From Himantopus leucocephalus (lineage: Eukaryota > Chordata > Aves > Charadriiformes > Recurvirostridae): 64,000 nucleotides of DNA. Position 1 is the first letter of the stretch, and each line of letters opens with the position of its first letter. Below, one piece after another: positions 47,201-60,100 of this stretch. The translations under genes and the position numbers were made by a program. The notes beneath the pieces were generated by a model. The model was given only the letters and a program-made list of their open reading frames with translations. It searched no databases and was not told where the DNA came from. The stretch is taken from positions 1,487,493 to 1,551,492 of the forward strand of contig RSEF01000021.1 of NCBI GenBank assembly GCA_003993805.1, in the 5' to 3' direction.

Positions 47201-48000
47201 AGAATACTTGTAATGCATATTTCAATTTTGGCTGCAAAACTTTCATCATTACCATTTCAATTAAAATTGCTCTTTGAAGCAGTGTGTCTTCAGGCTCAGA
47301 CACACAAATCTTTGCTTTCATGAACGTGGAAAACTTGAAAAATAAAAATGACCCTATTTTACCCAGCCTGGGTTTCTTCCTCTCGGCACCCTGCGAGGTT
47401 TCCATCACAGGGCCGGTGCTGGAGCGCGCGAGGATGGCTGCCTTCGCCCAGCGTGGCTGCACGGGACCGCTGCTGCTCACGGGAGGCTGGCTCCGCTGCC
47501 GTGAAAACCCCGATACGTGCGGTGCGCAGTGAGCTGGCCGGCTGCCGCGGCCATGGCCGTCAGCTGGGTACCAGCTGCCCCCCCAGTCAAGGCAGGCAGC
47601 AGCGCCGGGGGTTTGTGCTCTAAAAACCAGCGATGTTTTGGCAGGAGCAAGAAAAAGCACTGCAGATGTTTGGCGATGACGGCTCACACTGGCAGGATGG
47701 GGTGGGATGCGAAGCACGGTGTCCAGGGTCTGAGCGCATCCCTGCCTTGCTGCGGGGCAGGGAAGTGCTCCTGGAGCAAGGACAGCCCTTGCCCCGGTGC
47801 GATGCCAAGAGAGACGCACGCAGCCCCGTTACCTCCTGCCTTACGGAGAGCTAAAATCGAGTGAGGGCTCTGTTAATGCCAAAGGCTTTGGCCTTTGGGC
47901 AGCGCCCCATCCTGTGATGGGTCAGCAGTAAATCAGTGGGACCCCACAGGGGTACGGCAGGAGGACGGGGTCCTTTCTGTGACCACTCACCAGCCTCCCC
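41241..48000. other. Gene-free interval
   Basis: No gene recognised. AT-rich islands lie at 42290-42520, 43795-44170, 44765-44910 and 47160-47360. A 27-bp tandem repeat sits at 43541-43594. GC-rich blocks give only chance open frames without domains. Confidence 0.55.
43541..43594. repeat. 27-bp tandem repeat, 2 copies
   Basis: Two adjacent 27-base copies beginning GAGGGG differ at three positions, followed by a decayed third start (GAGCAGCGGAG). Confidence 0.8.
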
Positions 48001-51000
48001 TACCTCTGCTGGGGATCCTGGGACGGACCATGAATATACATGAGGCGGAGATTATTCAACACTTCCATAAAACAAACTGATGTTCAACACTAATTTATGG
48101 ATATACTGAATTATCTAACACAAATGTAAACAGGATTTAAAAAGAGATATCAGGAGAGGCACCTACGATCGAGTCAAGAAGCAGAAGAAGCAGCGCGGAA
48201 AGGAGCCCGATAATTTATGCATCTGTGTGTCCCGTTCTGTCCTCGGGAGCGCGGGTGCCAGTGGCTGCCGCCCGTCCTTCATAACTACTCGCAATGTCAT
48301 CTTTTTAATGAAAATTAAGTGCTTTGGTTGTACTAAATAGAAGCTGCACGGACATGTCTAATTGCTGCGCTGGGAGATGGCAACCTCATTTGAAAGGAAG
48401 CAAGTCCCGAGAGGATTCAGCACGGACTCTTCAAAAACAACAGACGCCATGGACTTAGAAGGACTAAAAATATTTTTCCTGCATCTGCGCGAGCCGTTTC
48501 ATTTCCTCTTCATTTTCTCTAATTTTCTTTGTCTTCAGCTTTAACTGATTTGATGCATCCTAATTATGAGCACATCTGCCCGCTCCTGCGGTGTCCCGGC
48601 TGACCCGTGCCAGCGTCAGGGCCAGCGGAGGGAGAGAGGGAGGGAAGGATGGGGCAGCGGGGCTTGCTCAGCGCTGCCGGACGCCCCTCTCCAGGGACCC
48701 GGGGACATCCCTCCCAGCCCCCCGCAGCGAGCCCTGGATGCCACCCAGCCATCCCCAGGGGAAGGTTTTCCATGCGCAGAGTTTCCCGGGCCATAATCCC
48801 GGGCTAGAGGATGCCTAACTGTTTTTCCCGTGCATACAGTCTCTTTCCCAGGGGCTAACGGCACGGCCAGGATCGCACCCGCTGCGGCTGGTCCTCAGAT
48901 CCCTGTGGATGGGACTGGGCATGGCTTTTTCAGGTTAGCCATCGCTTAAGAAAAGCCTGTGTAAATCCAGTGCTCAGAAGTCATTTATTCTGCTTCTAAT
49001 ATATGACAGTGTTTTTCATCCTGATCTTAAAGAAAATCCGTCCTCACATTCGAGCTAAAAGCAAATCCCTGGCAAGATTAGGTTAGCCTAGAAAAACTCA
49101 GCCTGTAAGCAATTACCCATCGCTTGGAGGTGTTTTGTCTCCTGGCTAAGGAAATCAAAATCCCCAACCAACGATTCATGGGAAGAAGCCGCTCCGATAC
49201 AAGAACAAAATGCGTGTTGTGTCCTTCCTTTAATCAAGTTAATGGTCATCATTTCACATGCTAATGTCTCCTCAGTGGTCCATCAGCTCCGTACAGCTGC
49301 AGCCGCCTTCAATCCGGCGCAGTTTACCTAAGAGACCCAATTACGTGCTTTCCTCCGAGCGGGCTGACTCTGAACATTGCAAACAAACCCCACCGCCAAC
49401 CGCTTTGTCCGCGGCAAAGCCTTTCTCCGGCACCACGTACGGCAGGGGAACAGTTTCAAGGCTTTGGGTGAAAAAAATGAAGAGCAGAACTGTTTCTGTT
49501 CCGCTTTGTTGGGTTCCCCAGGAGGGCTGGGGGACGGGCAGGAGGCTGCGGGGGCACTGGGGTACCCCGGCCCAGGGACTGAGCTCGCTCCTGGGGGGCC
49601 CTGAGCAGCTGGGATGTCCCCAGAGAGCCGCTGGCAGCCCAGAGCCACCAGCCCTGCCAGGCTGCCTGTGTCAAGACCCATTGACATTTCCATTGCCATC
49701 TAGTGGCAATCGCTCACAGCTGCTTTTTATCCTCTATTTTCTCATACAATCTACAATAACTGATAATAACTGAACCCAAATATTCAATATTTTCCCTGCA
49801 ATCTTTGCATGAAGGCGCTTGATGGACAGGGCCTGGGGCACCTGCAACGAAAGGTGCTGATCGAAGGCAAAGCAAAGAGGTGGTCTGTAACAAAAAGAAT
49901 GCACTGCTTCTCTGGATTTGTTTCTGAGAGTCCAGTTCTGCCCTTGCCCGAGCGGAGAGGCATCCGCCTCCTGCGCAACCCCCAGAACCGCGGCCGTATC
50001 CAGCAGCAGGCTCAGTTTTCCCCTGTATTTCCCAGGCAATGAGCAAACCATGCAGCAGAGTACAGCAACGGGTGAAAATTACGCCGTGAAAGCAGCAGAA
50101 ACCCTGGGCGGTCCGGGCACTCAGGCAGGGCCCTCGCTGCCTTTCCAGTGCTGTTCCTGTTGAAAACATGAGGTTTCTGTGCATCCCTCGCTGCTCCTCG
50201 GCTGCCTGCAGCCCCAGCCCCCAGCAGCATCCTCGCTCCCGCAGCCACCGCCTGCAGTGTCCTCCCGGACAGCCCCTCCGGCGGGACCCGTGTCTCCATG
50301 GCAGGATGAGGGGCAGAGGAGGGGCTGTGCCCCCCACCGTGCCGGGACGCCCAAGCCCGGCAGAAGTGGATGGATGCAGCACCCTCGCGAGAGGCTTGAC
50401 AGCTGCTTGCAATCTCCAAGGGCTGTGAGATAAGGGGGCTGCCAGGGAAAAGCCGGACCAGAGAGATAAGAGAGCTTATTCCGTTCAATTATTGGGCAGA
50501 TAAGGCAGCACAGGCAAGCCTGGCTCTCCTAATCCATCGCAGCGAGCCGCAGAGGGTCAGCCTCTTCCAAACAAACCGTCCCCACGTGGCTGCTGTGGCA
50601 CTCGTCAGGGGCTGGGCAATTCCCGCTGCCGGCAGGCAGAGCCTGGCCGCCCCGCTGAACCTCCTGCCGGAGACTTTACGAGCCTGGGACTGCTCGGACT
50701 CGTATTTCTTGTGAAATACGGCCCTGGCATTTCTCACAACCTTTGCGCAAAGGTTAGGAGGGATCTTGATGAGATCTGCTTGATGACTGGGAGTTGGGAC
50801 GCGCTGTCGACAGGGAAGATGGAGCTCTCTCCCGGGAAGCGGCGGCTCACCCGTGGCTGCGAGGGCTGGCGAGGAGAGGCAGCGGAGGAGCAGGGACTGC
50901 AAGGTCATCCCCCTGCAGCAGCAACACTCTGCCAGGGCTCGTCTGGACCGAGGGAGGAGGGCTGTGAGGTCGCAGGGCTGCTGCAAACACCGGTCTGACC

Positions 51001-54000
51001 CTGTGAGCCCCCAACATGAGAGACGACCCCCTCCTAGGATGGCCCTGGGCAGGGGTTTGCAGCACAAGGGCTGCCCTGCGGCGCTGCGCACCACTCTCGC
51101 AGAGCCATGCACCCAAACAGAGACAGGATCAGCCCCCTGGAACGGTCCGGGAACGCCTGGCTCCTCTACAGCCGGGTCCAGCCCAGGGGGCAGCCGGCGG
51201 GGAGAAGGGTGGGAGGTGATGGGGCTGGGGGCAGCCGGACCCACCGGGGGAGCAGCATCAGCCTTCGGGGACAAACATCTGTGTCCCCGGTGCCTTCTGC
51301 GGTGGGGGGAGGATGGAGCTCTGCAGGAGCCTGTCCTGCGCTCCAAGGGATGGGCAGGGATGGGCAAGCGCCAAGGAAGGAAAAGCACGTAGAAAACATA
51401 TTCTGTCTGTGGTTTCACCTGGGTGCCTCTAATTTACTTGCACAATTAATTGGAACCATAAATCTGCAGCCGCAGTTAACCACATGCACAGGACTAAAGA
51501 TGGTTTTTAAAGTCTTTCCTGCACCATCTCCCTCGCTGGTGGCCGGACCAGTCCTGGCGTGTGCGGTGAGCGCAGAGCCAGTGCCTGCGTGCTACAGCTC
51601 TGTCACCATCTCCTGCACGCCGTCCTGACGGCACCTTCCCCGTGGGGCCGACCCTGCGTGGATCCTGAACCGCCAGCGAAGGGATGGAGCCTGCTGGGGG
51701 GGCTGGAATACCTATGCCCCCACCGGTCCTGCCATCCCCACAGAGCCATTAATTAGCCACAGGCTGGCACCTCTCTTAATAAGCACCGCTAGCCCCCTCG
51801 CCAGAACCTGCTGGACGGGATGCCAACTCAGTTTGCAGAAGACACCTGTATGATATCACTGGTCCAGGGCTCGGAGCAAATCCCCTCCTGGGGAAAAGGC
51901 TCGGGCAGCTTCCCCTCACCGCCTGCCGCAGGAGTCCGAAAAAATGCAGCCCCAACCGTCCCCAAACCATCACTGGGCTGATCTGGAGGCACAAACGAGC
52001 CTGTCCTTCCACCGCCCGTAACTGCGCACGCTCGGATTGGGCCAGGACAGAGCTTCGTGCTTTGGGGAAACTTCCTCAGATTTTTAATTATCACAGGCAA
52101 TTAAGACTTTAATTCTGCCAGGCTCCAGCTGCCGCAGCTGGCGCAGCTCCAGCAGCCCAGCCCTTGCCTCCGAAGGCTGCGCTGGGATGAGGAGCTCCAG
52201 GAGAGGGGCTGGTCACCGAAGCCACCGCCAGGTGACAGGGGCTCTTCGGCAGGAGCGAGGTCACGCTGCACGCGGTCGGCCGGCAGCACCCCTGGGGGCA
52301 CGTCGGCAGTGCCCAGAGCCGGGCGAGCGGCTGGGGAGGCAGGAGCGGCACTGCTGGGAAGCTCCCGAGGCCGCCAACCGGCCATCGCGGCAACCAGGGC
52401 ATGGGCAAGAGGAGCACCCGTGAAATGCCAATTACGCTGTGAAAAGTCGGGTATTTTACGGAAGGCAGAAGCATGAGGAGGAAAAACAAGAGCAGCATTA
52501 AAAATAGATCAAGGTAACGAGGTGAGAGAGGTGGCTGGGGAAATGAGAGCCCGTGCGAGGAGCAGTGGATGAGAAGCAGTGTAAGATGGAGGGGAAGCGT
52601 CCAGCCAGGTGAGGACGGACAGACAAACTGCCACAGCCCCCAGGAAAACCCCCCCGGGGACCGGTAGGCTCTGGCCATCCCACAAAGCCACCCAGACAGC
52701 CCCAGAGAGAGCCATGCTTGGCTGAGGACGTGAAATGCAGCCACGGCAGTGGAGAGCCAGACCCCTAATAGACAGAAAGCATAATAAAGTAATCCGGGTC
52801 CCACTGCAACAGCTTTTCTCTTTTCATGGTGAAAATTTCTTTCATAGCTGATCTAGCGCAGGCTGATACAGTTGTAACATGCACACAGGGGGACGTGTCT
52901 CTCCACGGCTGCCTTCTGCGTTATCACAAATAAATATCACTACAAAAACCGGAGGAAGCACGAGCTCGGCCTCATCTGGCATCCCACAATGTAATTAGTT
53001 AACGCACATCAACTGGAGCCTGAAATATGGAATACAGAAATCAGAGGAGCTCACCCAACGAAACGGAAAATGAGAAAGCCTCACCCAATGAACGAGCTCT
53101 CTAAATATAACCAGTGCTGCAAAATTATGTCAGAGAATAATTCATACGCAGAAATAGCTCTAAAACTTAGTGGAAGCATGAGCAGCTAAATAGAGCAAAC
53201 CCCAAGGAACAATAAGGAAACTGCACAAACACGACGGAAGTGCGAGAGCAATACAGAAGCAACGATAAAAAATATTCCAAGGTAGTTCTTGTAAGTTGTG
53301 CCACCGCTCGGGATTGCAGAGGGAGCGAGGAAAGCCTCGGGAAGAGGTGGAAGGTCCCATCCCTCACTGGCAGCTCCTTCTGCATGGCAGGGAGATGCAG
53401 CCGCTTGGATTTGCTTGCACCAAGTTGGACACCAGAGAAACAGCGCCCTTAGTTTTGTACGCTCAATATATATATGTTTAGTCCTCTTATTTCCTGGGCA
53501 CGATGCTTCATGGGTGGTATAAACCCTTTGCCCCAGAAGCCCTCAGCCACAGGAAACCTCGTAATCAAACAGGCTTTCCAGCTTCTCCAGGTCTGGAGTA
53601 CGTTCAGGAACACTGCTGGAGTTCAGGCAAGGAAATTTGGGGATTGCATGGAGCGGCCGGCTCCCCACGCCGGTGACGGGGGCAGCAGTGCAACCTGCCT
53701 TTCCTTCCCCTGCCCGGCCCCCAGGGCTCCTCTCGCCACCACCACGGAGGCGATTAATTCCCACAGCTCCCTACACCGGCTTGTGCTGAGACCGGCACCC
53801 CCAGCGCTTTGGGGTTATTTTGGACACTTTCCTTAATTTCATTTGGTGTGATTGGATTTGATTAAAAGGTATTGATTGGGGGGGGGTAAAATTGGGGCCA
53901 TTTGTCAGTAGCCTGTGAAGTCTCCTCGTTAATAAATCAGGGCCGGCGCTATTCAGTGCGCAGCTATTACCGTTCAGAAACACAGTCAGGCTTTTTCCCC

Positions 54001-55600
54001 TTTGGCACCTGGTGACAGATTAATACCATTAAAAGTTGTGTTTCCAGCACAGAGCTGCTGCTTGGGTCCGGAGAAAAAAGCCCCAGAGCCGGAGGGTGAG
54101 AAATAGCCCCCGCACCGCCGGGGTGCCCCAGGCCCTGGGTGTTGCACCCTGGGCTCCTCCACGCTTGGACACGGTTGGGATGCCCCGTGCAGGGCAGCAA
54201 TTTCAGAGGCTTTCACAGCCCAGCTTCAGGGAAGAGCAGGGAAACTCCTCGCCCCAAGTGCCTTTCTCCTCCTCTCGGGCAGCAGAGGCTGCTCAGACAC
54301 AAAGCCTCCAGAAACGGCTCTGATGGAAGATGCAGCAGCATCTCCCATAAGATGCTCTGGCACCCCCCATCAGATGCTCCTGCGCGCGGGGCTGGAGCCC
54401 CCACCAGATGCGGATGTGACAGCCACTCCATTTTAAGGGCACTGTCCATGGGCGGCTTCTTCAACTGCTGTGACATACAGAAAAATTACAGAGCAACATT
54501 TACCAGCTCTTTAGCAGCATATTGACATAACTTGAAGGGAAAACGGGGACTGAAACGAGCAGACGTAAGACTTCGGATGCATTTGTATTATTTTCAGCAC
54601 GCTATCATAGCTCCCAGAATGGGGATGTCAAATGCCTTCCTCTGAGCATTTTGTACGTCTTTAAAAATGAAATGGGCTGTGCTGATGCCTTCAGATGTCT
54701 AATGGGTGATACGAGTGTAAAAGTGCCACTTCATGCTTTGAGATGTCGCTACAGTAAATCAATCCTATTTTCGCTGCGTATAAATGGCAAATATTTTCTC
54801 AGGGCTACTTCAGCACAGAGGGAGGAGGAGAGGAGCCGGGGGCTGTTGGCAAAGCCGAGCGCAGCCGGGTTGGCCTCGTGGTCCAGCTCAGCCGGCTCTT
54901 TCACCCCATGGAGGATGTGCAAGGGGGGCAGTGGCCGCCAGCCCCCCCAGGGGCTCGGCAGACAGCCCAGCACCTTTATCTCCTGCCTCCTACGGGCTTG
55001 TGCACCACCAAGGAAGAACTCTCTCCGTCTATCTGTTTGAAAGGCTTTGTAATAGCTTAGATGGAGCCAGGGGAAGCCTGACAGGTTGGTGCAGCATTAA
55101 AAATGATCTATGATAATAAAAGGGGAGGAAGAGACCGCTGTCTTGCAAGAAGTCATCTCTGAAACGCGTGGAAGGGAACGTGATTAGCAGATCCGCGGTA
55201 TCGCACACGCACACTCTTGGGTTTGGGGAGAGAAAAACTCTCCGTGCTCGTGATTTTTCAACAAAGGTGGTTGGTACCATCAATAAACGCCAAGGCCTCG
55301 ATGCAACGTGAGGTGAGCAGCAGAAGAGCGGTGCACACAGGGTCTGTGTGTGTCACCTGCGAGTGCAGGAGCTGCGGGACCCCAGAGGTCCTGGGAACTG
55401 TGTCCAGGGTTTGCAGAGACAGGGGAATCCACTTCTCGAAGGTGAAGGTTCCTGAAGGGCGCGACAGGGAGAGCACCGGCCGGCTCCTGCTCTCTGCTGA
55501 GAAGGCTTCTGCTGAGGAGACAACGGTGCAAGCCTTTGGTCCAGAGCAGGAATGAGCAAAGGAACTGCTGAGGGGCGCGTAAGGATCCACCATCCCCTTA
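48001..55600. other. Gene-free interval
   Basis: No gene recognised. AT-rich islands lie at 48030-48560, 48960-49260, 49720-49800, 51410-51500, 52840-53290, 53830-53890 and 54480-54800. GC-rich stretches at 50100-51400 and 51900-52440 hold chance open frames on both strands. Confidence 0.55.
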
Positions 55601-55609
55601 ACTCCTAAA

Positions 55610-55965
55610 AGCCTGTGCGCCGATCGGCAGTGACTTGTGTGTCGCAGTGACTAATGCAGTCATAATCAAAATGGACCATAATCATTACGGCAGTAAAGTG
55701 ATCCTTGCATTTTCCTATTTACTAATCTTCAGCTTCTCCTTGTGACCTTTACTTTAAAATGTTTCAATATAAATAATGCACTTCTGTGAATATATTCTTC
55801 TGATTATTTCCCAAAGCTCTGATTCTCCATGTGTGACGGTCCCTGAAGTGGTAATTTGTTCTCTTTCCTGGTAATTGCAATTTTAGAAATAGCTTTTTCA
55901 AATGCTCACAGCCTGATATCTTTTTAGAAGATATTTCCTTCATTTTCCCCTCTGTGATAAAGTTG
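55610..55965. promoter_or_regulatory. Candidate non-coding regulatory element
   Basis: A 350-base AT-rich island with ACTAATGCAGTCATAATC, CATAATCATTACG and GGTAATTGCAATTT segments. No repeat identity or coding potential seen. Candidate by composition and motif density only. Confidence 0.33.
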
Positions 55966-56689
55966 CTGCCCACGGTGGCGGTGGCACATGCCCCAGGCAG
56001 CCGGGCTGGGGATGCCCGGGGGCTCTGCGGGTGCTCCCCTCTCACAGGCTGAGAGGGTTGTGCCACCCCAGGAGACTCCATCTTTCTGTTAGGTGCCTCC
56101 TGATCTGTTAGGGCATCTATTAGGAGTCCCCTAATAATTTCAGATTAACTCTTATTAATTCCAGTTGCAAGTGAGATTCAGTTATTGCAGGATGGGAAAC
56201 ACGCTAGCGATACACAGAGGGAAAATAGCCGGGCAAAAGAGATGCCAGCGGGAGAATTAGAGAGAGACCTGCACTTATAAGTAGTTCATCCCTGAGGCAC
56301 CGATTCAAGATACACATCGCTGCTCATAAGTTAATAAAATGATTATTTCTGGATGCAGTAAATGGCTTTGGGCTCTGGATCCGGGCAGATCCCAGGAGTG
56401 GGACCTCCAGGGTGGTCTGACGACCATGGGCAACCCCCCCGCCAGAAGGCAGCCCCCCGGCTTGGGGGCACCAGCTCGTTACCCACAAACGATGCGCTTG
56501 CAGCAGCCAGGGTCTTCTCGCTGGAAGGAGAGGGGATCTCCAGCATGGCATCCGGCACGGGCTCCATTTCCCAAGGGAGATGTCAAGGGAGGGTTCCGCT
56601 GGTCGGCGCGGCTGCCCGGTCCCTGCCCGCTTGCCACCAAGGTCAGCCCTCACTCCGGCGATGCCACAGCCCCCGGGCTCTAACCTTTT

Positions 56690-57190
56690 GTAGCCAGTTC
56701 AGAGAAATATTTGGTGATTAATTGAAGCTGAAGGTTAAGAGCCAACATAAGCTAGAAAGTCAATGACTAATCTATTAAGCTCCCCAGTAACTTAATTTAC
56801 ATGTTTTTAATGATTACTTCCTACCTGGGCACTCTGAAAACTAATTGGACTTGAATCGTTAAGTGCATTCAGAGGTGGACTCAAATTAATAAGTACCACT
56901 CATGTCTGCTTTTAGATGCAAAAGAAAATCAACTTTGGTTCTCGGGGCTGCCAGAACACCTCATTGCTATGCAAATGCTGCCGCCTCTCCCCCGTTCGAG
57001 GGGTATCTGCTCTCTAATAACCAGGATGCATTAGCCTGGGGAGCCAGGTTTGCTGTACCTGCTGCCATTTAGGAATTAAAATCCCAATTAAGGGCTTGAT
57101 GCACTTCTTGAAAATTGAGTTTTTTCATCCATTGTAAAAGAAGAATCTCCTTGAGACTTCAAATGGAGCTCAGGCCAAGCATCGCTCCCA
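56690..57190. promoter_or_regulatory. Candidate regulatory element, octamer plus homeodomain-site cluster
   Basis: The longest AT-rich island of the window. It has a perfect octamer ATGCAAAT at 56969-56976 and at least six TAAT/ATTA cores (GATTAATTG, CTTAATTTAC, ACTAATTGG, AAATTAATAAG, GGAATTAAAATC, CAATTAAGG). Such density over 500 bases resembles deeply conserved vertebrate enhancers. Not tested by alignment. Confidence 0.4.
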
Positions 57191-60100
57191 ATTAGTCAGT
57201 GGATCCTTGGGCAGCCGAGGGACTGGTGAGGTTGGCTTGATGGTTTCTCTACTGCCAGGGTCATGAGCCATCCCTCCTCCTCCTCCTCAACCAGTTCACC
57301 TGCAGACTTTGACAGAGATGGTCCCGGTTCCTGCTCCCCAGCTGACACCATCCTCTGGGAGCAGCAGGTAGCAGGGACATAGTTCAGCGGCACAGCACCG
57401 CGTGAGCACGGTCCGCAAGCTGCGGAGGCGCGCCGGGGAAGCTGGCCTTTTCTCCCGGTTTCTGAGACAGAGATTAATGAGTCTGAAGGAAACCCACCAT
57501 GGCAGGAGGGCAGGACAGCCCCTTCCGCACCACGTCTGCTTCCCCAGGGCCCGGTCCGCACGCTGCAAGGAGAGCACAGCCTTGTCCGGGAAGACAATTG
57601 CTGATGACTTGTAATTAGAAGGATCCACACCCAGCTCCCAATTTGCAGCACCTCTATTAGAGATGGGCAGGCAGCAGAAAACACATATCTCAACCTCAGG
57701 GAGGGAGTAGGGTGCCAGACACGCTGGCGGTCAGATCATCACCGCGAGGGTTTTTAGTCCCCAGGGGATGGAGGGGACCCCTGGCTGCAGCGACAGGGCA
57801 GGAACAGATCACACCTATTCGCATGCCCGCGGGAAAGAGGTTGTCACTCCGATCGTAACACCCTGCCATGTTTAAGGTGCCTAAAATCTGCGCGAGAGAA
57901 ATAACTGAGATGCCTTCCATTTCTGTATATGCAAGGAAAGCTCTTGCTTTGAGGAGAGAAGACTGGCGGTAAGGGAGGAAGCGTGGCTGGAATGAAAAGC
58001 ACCTACTTAAGGGATAACATGAAAGCCCTTTTAATATAATTTAATGGCAAAAGGCAAAATGAGGCTTCGAGATGCGGCGCCGGTTCCCTACTTAAGGCGA
58101 GGATGAACACTTGTGTTGGATCAATCCACATGAGGATGAGGAGAAAAAGAATCCCAGCATGGTATTTATTTCCCTAAAACATCCAGCATCTTTGCTGGAG
58201 CTGCAGGAAGCGAAGTGAATTTGCTCAGTGTGTAGGGCTGTCCTCGGAGCGGCAACGTGCTCGTCCGAGCGGGAGCAGGACTCGGTCCCCGTGGGCCCTG
58301 ACAAGCGGCCGGGCGTGAGAGCCAGCTCTGCCTCCGCCATCACGCGCAGCACCCACACCATCGCTGCTCGCACCGGGAAGGCAACCCAACAGCAAGTTAC
58401 AGACTGCACGAGTTAATCATGATGAAATTGAGAATTTCACAGTTTGCCATCAATTAATAGCTGAGCAAACAGAACACAGTGCTTGAATTGGGGAAGATGG
58501 TTCCCCCCAAAGAACAGTTCTTTTAATGAGGCTCATAATAATGCTCATTAATTTGTGTATGTCTGAATGTTCAGGTTCGCAAATGAGAAAGGAAATAGCT
58601 TTGCATTATGGTTGAGTCATATACACAGCAGCTTCCCTGTTCCTTCTAAGCCTCAGGTGGGTCATTGAGAATGTGTTTTACTGATAAAAAAAAAAAAGTT
58701 CCTTGGAACAAATCCCGCGGTTGGCAGGGCCTGGGGCTGCCTGACAAAGCACCTGACTGGGTCAGAACGAAGGCCTTGGGGTCCCGCAGCCCTCGCTGCT
58801 TCCTCCCCTCCGCACTCATCCCATTGAGTGCATCCCAGACTTCTGGTTTCTGCGGGTCAGCTACACGCAGCGGGAAAATGGGCTTTTCCCCCTTTTGCAG
58901 AAGCTCCTTTCCCTCCCTGCCCCAGGCGAGGTCCTGGCTCACTCCCCCCACGGTGCGTTCCACGGGGGGACACGCCGCAGAGATGCCCCTCACCACACCA
59001 CGCTCCCCTGCGCATCCCTGAGCCGGGAGCAGTTTGCAGCAGGAATAGTCTCTCCCCGGGATGGGGAGCGGGAGGAAGCCTTGCAGGCTCTCCTCCAACA
59101 CAAATAATGGCTCTGACAGAGAGAGCCGAGTTCCCTCGCTGTCCTTGGGGGATGGAGCGTTTCATTGTGGGCTTTTTCATTAGCTTACAATACAGGAGCT
59201 GTACAGCTGCTGTCTGCTCCCCCCCAATGGCAAGGAAATTATGCACCTGGGCTAGCAGCCAGCATACAGAGGATTTACGCTTTCCAAGGTCTTTTATTAA
59301 CTTGACAACATATGGCTCTATCCGCAGAGCATCTCCTCCTCCGCCTCCCCCCCAGGATGCCGGGGCTCTCCCTGGCTGCCCTGTGTCCCTTCACCCCGGT
59401 TCCCGGCACCCTGCTCGGGGAGCACCGAAGGGAAAGAGACACGCCGCCCTTCAGGGGTGGGTGGGATGTTAATGAAATGACCTGAAACAATCTTCTTATT
59501 TAAAAGCACACTTAAATTCCTTTCTTCTTGCACAGATGCAAAACCAGACTTTGAGTTTCCTAAATATTTGATACTGTAACTTTTAAAGATACCTTCTCTC
59601 CGGCATGTACCTGTGTTTGCATAGGCACACCTGAGAACACAGGGTAAGTTTTGATTTCACGTAGATCTCCATGGAAACCTGCAAGAAGAATGGGTTTTTC
59701 ACTACCTTTGGGTACGTTCCCACACTTACAAGAATGGATTCCTTAAACAACTGTACCCAAAGAAGAGCCTCCGCTTTCTTTGCATTCATATCCGATTTCT
59801 ATTCCTGCAGCTGCCTAACACGACAGTCCATAAGGGTCCCTTCGGGCCCAGAGGCTGCCCGAGCCTCTTCAGTCGATGTATGCATATGAGCCCACACTTG
59901 GAAAGCGGAGTTACAATTGATTTTTGTCTTTAAGATTCAGGCTGCAATTGATTTCTCTCAGACAGAAGCTTTGCATCTAATGAAACGCAGAGATCCTCTT
60001 GGAAATGCACTGCAGCTGGCAGCGGGGCTACGGGCAAGGAAAATTGCCCTTATTTTTAAATCTTTTAGTAACTCCAGGAGAGAACGCGAACGGCTGGGTT

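Noticed and set aside
50489..51418. Minus-strand open frame of 309 codons
   Set aside because: GC-rich chance frame; no recognisable domain, and the opposite strand is equally open.
52109..52804. Minus-strand open frame of 231 codons with leucine-rich, membrane-like stretches
   Set aside because: The hydrophobic runs come from antisense reading of purine-rich DNA; no start context, splice structure or family match.
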